DNA from: Candidatus Sumerlaeaceae bacterium
Lineage (GTDB): Bacteria > Sumerlaeota > Sumerlaeia > Sumerlaeales > Sumerlaeaceae
Assembly: GCA_026418615.1 (NCBI GenBank)
Contig: JAOAAY010000009.1
Coordinates: 1-50,321, forward strand
Direction of reading: 5' to 3'
DNA: 50,321 nt
In this document: piece by piece, positions 46,297-50,321 of the stretch
Layout of the letters: the number at the start of each line of letters is the position of its first letter
Position numbering within the stretch: position 1 is the stretch's first letter
The notes under the pieces: generated by a model
The model's input: the letters and a program-made list of their open reading frames with translations, nothing else
Told to the model about the DNA's origin: nothing
Database searches by the model: none
Position numbers and translations under genes: made by a program

Positions 46297-47413
46297 CAAT
46301 GCAGACGCAGCCAGCCTCCGAGCGACTACCGGCGCACCGGTGAAAGAAGCGGATTCATCAGCCGCTCAACCGCAGGACTCAAAAGCCGGCAAACGCCCGC
46401 CATCGGCTATTCTTATTCTGGCTGCGGTAGCGGCTCTCGTTGCCGTGGGAGTCTCCGTATGGTACTCGATGCGCGGTCGGGTCAGTACCGACGACGCATT
46501 CATTGAGGCAACGGTGGTTCAGGTATCGCCCCAGATCTCCGGCCGAATCGCGCAGGTTCCGGTTGCGGACAACCAGTTTGTGCGGGCAGGCGATCTGCTT
46601 GCAGCCCTTGATACGGCGGACCTCGAGATGGCCCTCAAAGCGGCGGAGGCGACCCGTGCGGCCGCTATTGCCCGGGTCGGTCTGGCCCGGAGCGAGTTCG
46701 AGGCCGCTGAGGCGCGGCTGCGTGCTGCAGACGCGCAGGTGACCGCCGCAGCAGTCGCCACGCGCAATGCCCGGCTGGATCTCGAACGCTACCAGACCCT
46801 GAGTGATAGCGCCGCAATATCCGCCCAAACTGTAGACAATGCACGGCTGGCCCTCGAGCGGGCTCAAGCGCAGGAGGAATCCGCACGGCAGGCTCAGCAC
46901 GCGGCAGAGGCGGAACTGGCGGCCGTACAAAGTCGCATTGCCGCCGCAGAGGCGGAAGTTCGCATCGAAGAGGTACGGGTCGAAAACGCCCGGCTTAACC
47001 TGAGTTATGCCCGGATCACGGCCCCATGCAATGGCCGTGTCACCCGGAAATCCGTAGAACCGGGCAATTATGTCCGCACAGGCCAGCCCCTCATGGCGCT
47101 GGTAGGAACCGAACCTTGGGTTGTCGCTAACTTCAAAGAAAGCCAACTCGCCGGCATCCGGCCGGGTCAAAAGGTGAAGATTCGGGTGGATGCCTATCCC
47201 GACCTGCGGCTCTCAGGGCGCGTGGATAGCATTCAGCGCGGCACCGGTGCTCGCTTCAGTTTGTTGCCTCCGGAGAATGCGACCGGCAATTATGTCAAAA
47301 TCGTGCAACGGGTGCCGGTGAAGATCGTTTTCGATCCCCCGCCACAACCTCAGGTTGCGGCCGAGTTTCTCGCTCCCGGACTCAGCGTGGTGCCGACTGT
47401 GTTTCTGCGCTGA
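46283..47413 (+). CDS. emrA: EmrA-like membrane fusion protein (HlyD family)
   Basis: A 376-residue periplasmic adaptor. A single N-terminal membrane span (about 41-61) follows a short cytoplasmic tail; then SxDDAFIEATVVQVSPQISGRI, the lipoyl-like half motif, a long helical hairpin (about 110-225), the second lipoyl half (LNLSYARITAPCNGRVT), and a beta-barrel (VANFKESQLAGIRPGQKVKIRVDAYP). It links an inner-membrane pump to an outer-membrane channel. GGAGG at 46269-46273 supports the ATG inside the marR gene. No TolC-like gene is in the window. Confidence 0.92.
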   Translation: MQTNDNADAASLRATTGAPVKEADSSAAQPQDSKAGKRPPSAILILAAVAALVAVGVSVWYSMRGRVSTDDAFIEATVVQVSPQISGRIAQVPVADNQFVRAGDLLAALDTADLEMALKAAEATRAAAIARVGLARSEFEAAEARLRAADAQVTAAAVATRNARLDLERYQTLSDSAAISAQTVDNARLALERAQAQEESARQAQHAAEAELAAVQSRIAAAEAEVRIEEVRVENARLNLSYARITAPCNGRVTRKSVEPGNYVRTGQPLMALVGTEPWVVANFKESQLAGIRPGQKVKIRVDAYPDLRLSGRVDSIQRGTGARFSLLPPENATGNYVKIVQRVPVKIVFDPPPQPQVAAEFLAPGLSVVPTVFLR

Positions 47414-47439
47414 ACGGGAAGTTTCGGCAGGATGACTGC

Positions 47440-49071
47440 ATGGCAACGATCTCCCATCGCGACACGGACCAGGCGCCCATCGCCGTTATAGCCTCAGACG
47501 GGGGTGATCGCCATCCATGGATTGTTGCCATGGTGGTGGCCATCTCCACTTTCATGGAAGTTTTGGACACGACCATCGCGGTCGTATCCCTGCGCAGCAT
47601 CGCCGGTTCGCTGGGTGCGGGCCTCGACGAAAGCACCTGGATTCTGACCAGTTATCTTGTGGCCAACGCCGTCGTCATGCCCGTCAGCGGGTGGCTGATG
47701 ACCATCGCAGGTCGCAAGCGGTACTTCATGGTTTGCACGGGCCTTTTCACGCTCAGTTCGCTGCTTTGCGGCGCGGCGCCTTCTCTGTTTGCCCTGATCG
47801 CATTTCGCATTCTTCAGGGTGCCAGCGGCGGCGGGCTGCAGCCGAGCGCTCAAGCCATTCTGAGCGATGCCTTTCCGCCTCACAAACGCGGCCAAGCCTT
47901 TGCCCTGTACGGCGTGGCGGTTGTCGTGGCGCCGGCGGTCGGTCCAACGCTGGGCGGCTGGATCACCGACAACTTTTCCTGGCACTGGATTTTTCTCATC
48001 AATGTGCCCGTCGGCTTGTTGTCACTGGTGCTGACGCAGATTTTTGTTACCGATCCCCCCGCTCTGCAGGCGGAGCGCCACCGGCGCCTGCGCGGCGGCT
48101 TGAGGATTGATGGTGTGGGCCTCGCTCTCACCGTCATCGGGCTGGGAGCGCTCGAACTTTTCCTCGATGAGGGCGAGCGCAATGACTGGTTCTCGTCGCC
48201 ATTCATCCTCGGTTGTGCCATCACCTCCGCCATAGCACTTGTTACACTGGTTTTCTGGGAATGGTTTCATCCCGAGCCGGTCGTCGAGATTCGTCTGATG
48301 CGCGATCGCAGTTTCGGTGCCGCTGCCGTGATGTTGTTTGCGATCGGGTTCATCCTGTATGGCAGCACTCAGTTGCTGCCGCAAATGTTGCAGACTTTGA
48401 TGGGCTATACGGCAACATGGGCGGGACTGGCCATGACGCCGGGGGGACTGTCCACAATCGTTGCCATGCTTGTCGTCGGGTTCCTTCTGGGCAAAGCCGG
48501 TGCCCAACCGCGTAACCTGATTATTATTGGACTTCTGGCTCAGGCGACCGCTCTCTGGATCATGTCAGGCTTCAACGATCAGATCATGTACCACCACGCT
48601 GTGGCGGCGCGCATCCTTCAGGCGTCGTCGCTGGCTTTTCTGTTCGTGCCCATCAACACGGCCGCGTTCGTTAACATCCCGCGCACCAAAACCAACAATG
48701 CCTCGGCCCTGATCAATGTGTTGAGGAATATCGGCGGCAGCGTCGGCATTGCCGTCTCAACCAGCCTGCTGTCGCAGCGCTCACAGTTCCATCAACATCG
48801 GCTGGTGGAGCATTTGACACCGTACGATTTTTCTGTCCGCCAGTTCCTCGATCAGGCCGGTGCCGGTTTGTTCGGCCTTGCGACGGACACAGACATGCCT
48901 GCAGCCACGCAGTCGCTCGGGGTTCTCTACGGCCTCGTTCGCAAGCAGGCCACGATGATGGCTTATGTGGACATTTACTCACTGATGGCCGTCATCGTGT
49001 TGTCACTGATTCCGGCTGTTTTTCTGTTGCGCCGCAGTCATGTTGCCGCCAGTGCTGCGATGGCCCATTGA
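47440..49071 (+). CDS. emrB: EmrB/QacA-type MFS drug efflux transporter (DHA2 family)
   Basis: A 543-residue proton-driven pump with about 14 membrane spans. Seen: FMEVLDTTIAVVSL in the first span, ESTWILTSYLVANAVVMPVSGWL, GRKRYFM (motif A region), the antiporter motif C in GVAVVVAPAVGPTLGGW, and FNDQIMYHHAVAARILQA further on. It closes the marR-emrA-emrB operon, 26 bases after emrA. It probably exports hydrophobic drugs or fatty-acid-like compounds across both membranes with EmrA; the substrate is inferred only by family. Confidence 0.93.
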   Translation: MATISHRDTDQAPIAVIASDGGDRHPWIVAMVVAISTFMEVLDTTIAVVSLRSIAGSLGAGLDESTWILTSYLVANAVVMPVSGWLMTIAGRKRYFMVCTGLFTLSSLLCGAAPSLFALIAFRILQGASGGGLQPSAQAILSDAFPPHKRGQAFALYGVAVVVAPAVGPTLGGWITDNFSWHWIFLINVPVGLLSLVLTQIFVTDPPALQAERHRRLRGGLRIDGVGLALTVIGLGALELFLDEGERNDWFSSPFILGCAITSAIALVTLVFWEWFHPEPVVEIRLMRDRSFGAAAVMLFAIGFILYGSTQLLPQMLQTLMGYTATWAGLAMTPGGLSTIVAMLVVGFLLGKAGAQPRNLIIIGLLAQATALWIMSGFNDQIMYHHAVAARILQASSLAFLFVPINTAAFVNIPRTKTNNASALINVLRNIGGSVGIAVSTSLLSQRSQFHQHRLVEHLTPYDFSVRQFLDQAGAGLFGLATDTDMPAATQSLGVLYGLVRKQATMMAYVDIYSLMAVIVLSLIPAVFLLRRSHVAASAAMAH

Positions 49072-49161
49072 AGAACTGCGGGTTCGCTCGTCAGGTGCGC
49101 AGGGACTGAACCATGCTCCTGTGAAGGACGCATTGGCACAAGCGTCGAGGTGAACGAAACG

Positions 49162-49851
49162 GTGAAAACGATCCAGGAATTGTTTCCGCGCGGACTGATT
49201 GTGTCATGCCAAGCCCGGCCTCACGAGCCCATGCACGGCTCGGAGATCATGGCGCGCATGGCGCGCGCAGCCTACGAGGGCGGTGCCGTCGGAATCCGGG
49301 CTAATGGTCCCGAGGACATTGCCGCCATCAAGGCTGCCGTGCCCCTGCCGGTCATCGGCATTTACAAGTTAGATGTTCCCGGGTATCAAAGTTACATCAC
49401 CCCCACCTTTGACAGCGCCCGCGAGGTCGCCGAGGCGGGGGCGGATATGATCGCTATCCATGCCACCGCCGAAACCCGCCCGCCCGGGCAGGAACTGGAC
49501 CGTCTCATCGGACGCATTCATAACGAACTCGGCAAGCCGGTGATGGCCGATGTGTCCACCCTCGAGGAGGGATTGGTCGCGGCGCGGCTGGGTGCCGATG
49601 TCGTGAGTTCAACCCTTGCTGGCTATACCGCCTACAGCCGCAAGATGGAAGGGCCGGACTTTCTGCTGGTCGAGGAATTACTAAGCGCATTATCCGTGCC
49701 CGTCATCGCCGAGGGACGCATCCACACGCCCGACGACGCTGCACACGCCCTTGAATTGGGATGCTATGCCGTCGTGGTGGGGGGTGCCATCACCCGGCCG
49801 CAGGAGATCACCAAGCGCTTCACCCATCGCATCGCTCACGCGCTCAAATAG
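49162..49851 (+). CDS. nanE: N-acetylmannosamine-6-phosphate 2-epimerase
   Basis: Converts ManNAc-6-P to GlcNAc-6-P in sialic acid or amino-sugar catabolism, in the cytoplasm. Seen: [40 protein letters not shown] (catalytic Lys), [32 protein letters not shown], and [15 protein letters not shown] (catalytic Glu), ending in [10 protein letters not shown]. Two GTG starts are possible: at 49150, or at 49162, which has a near-ideal GAGGTGA ribosome site eight bases upstream and is preferred (229 residues). No other nan genes are here. It ends four bases from a convergent UroD-like gene. Confidence 0.92.
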   Translation: MKTIQELFPRGLIVSCQARPHEPMHGSEIMARMARAAYEGGAVGIRANGPEDIAAIKAAVPLPVIGIYKLDVPGYQSYITPTFDSAREVAEAGADMIAIHATAETRPPGQELDRLIGRIHNELGKPVMADVSTLEEGLVAARLGADVVSSTLAGYTAYSRKMEGPDFLLVEELLSALSVPVIAEGRIHTPDDAAHALELGCYAVVVGGAITRPQEITKRFTHRIAHALK

Positions 49852-49855
49852 GCGG

Positions 49856-50321
49856 TCAGTATTGCCCGTACTCGAGTGCGGCATCAATGAAACGGACCAT
49901 GTTGCGCTCCACGACCGGTGACAGCGGCGAGTTCATGGGCGCGGCGGTCGGCATGATAACATAGCCGCCGCCCTCTTTGGCCTCCTCCATACACCGTTTC
50001 ACGGCGGCCGTTACATCGTCCTCCGTTCCCGTCTCGAAAAGTTTCAACTGCACATTGCCGAACAAACACATTCGCCCCGCCGTGCGGCGCTTTACCTCGG
50101 ACAGTTCAATGTCGCCGTCCGGCGGGGCCTCGCACGGATCCAGCGCATCCGCCCCTGTCGCAAGGATCATGTCGAGAACCGGGCCGATCCGCCCGTGGCA
50201 GTGGATGCGTACGCGGCTGCCAAAAGCGTGGATCAGGCTCACCATTTCCGAAACCTGCGGCACGACGAACCGCTCAAAGAAGGACGGCGGGAGCATTGGC
50301 GGTGTGGCATATTCCGGACCG
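49856..50321 (-). CDS. Uroporphyrinogen decarboxylase-like protein, C-terminal part
   Basis: The 5' end lies beyond the window: the frame continues upstream of the internal ATG at 50296, reading GPEYATPPMLPPSFFERFVVPQ. About 155 C-terminal residues are seen: VRIHCHGRIGPVLDMI, GADALDPCEAPP, GRMCLFGNVQL, AVKRCMEEAKEGGGYVIMPTAAP. These fit the UroD/MtaA-like family. The HCHGRIGPVLD segment and the metal-binding style resemble methyltransferase-like relatives rather than true haem-pathway HemE, so it may handle a methylated C1 compound. No neighbouring gene in the window clarifies this. Confidence 0.78.
   Translation of the reverse strand, partial: GPEYATPPMLPPSFFERFVVPQVSEMVSLIHAFGSRVRIHCHGRIGPVLDMILATGADALDPCEAPPDGDIELSEVKRRTAGRMCLFGNVQLKLFETGTEDDVTAAVKRCMEEAKEGGGYVIMPTAAPMNSPLSPVVERNMVRFIDAALEYGQY

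Overview
This 50.3-kb, GC-rich (about 60% by eye) chromosomal window is densely coded on both strands. It carries housekeeping genes (murE, dnaG, dgt, mltG, psd, pssA, ribBA, ribE, katG, uvrA) mixed with transport, sugar and uncharacterised genes. I see no rRNA, tRNA, insertion sequence, prophage or CRISPR array. A meso-diaminopimelate-type MurE, phosphatidylserine-based lipid synthesis, lipobox substrate-binding proteins, a SurA/PpiC-like isomerase, a Spy-like periplasmic protein and an EmrAB-type pump suggest a heterotrophic diderm bacterium. The golvesin-type surface domain, the UroD-like protein and the orphan peptide-transporter parts resemble genomes of uncultured PVC-allied or Sumerlaeota/Hydrogenedentota-like lineages. 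That placement is inference, not something the sequence proves.

Layout. 1-486: tail of a large surface protein, then a strong terminator. 673-4303: murE followed by two enolase-superfamily dipeptide epimerases in a coupled run. 4355-6020: an acetyltransferase and a duplicated Spy-like periplasmic protein. 6140-11701 (minus): dnaG, a PP2C phosphatase and a secreted clan-A glycosidase. 11702-12720: about 1 kb with no convincing gene. 12721-16293: an FkbM methyltransferase with a TPR-like tail, convergent with a dgt/LuxE-like pair. 16427-19932: mltG-psd-pssA. 19946-22874 (minus): a DUF6671 zinc-ribbon protein, ribE and ribBA. 23222-25420: katG with its own terminator.

25849-30124: a secreted beta-sandwich/thioredoxin-like protein, then an oligopeptide-binding lipoprotein with one permease (no second permease or ATPases). 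30150-31418 (minus): a sorbosone/glucose dehydrogenase-type propeller, divergent from an aldolase-like TIM-barrel protein of unknown role (31629-32831). 33114-34913 (minus): an ABC exporter, divergent from a parvulin isomerase. 36278-37582: a class III aminotransferase. 37686-42178 (minus): uvrA translationally coupled to a second oligopeptide-binding lipoprotein that is a clear paralogue of the first. 42256-45650: an RNase H with an N-terminal extension and a GH94 disaccharide phosphorylase. 45745-49071: a marR-emrA-emrB drug-efflux operon. 49162-49851: nanE. 49856-50321: the C-terminal part of a UroD-like protein that runs off the window.

Several units fit a lifestyle of cell-wall turnover and scavenging: MurE plus dipeptide epimerases, MltG, peptide-binding proteins, NanE, cellobiose-type phosphorolysis and a secreted glycosidase. 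No single cluster looks like a defence or secondary-metabolite system. The least explained items are the aldolase-like protein, the DUF6671 protein, the orphan LuxE-like synthetase, the MltG extension, and the split, duplicated peptide transporter.
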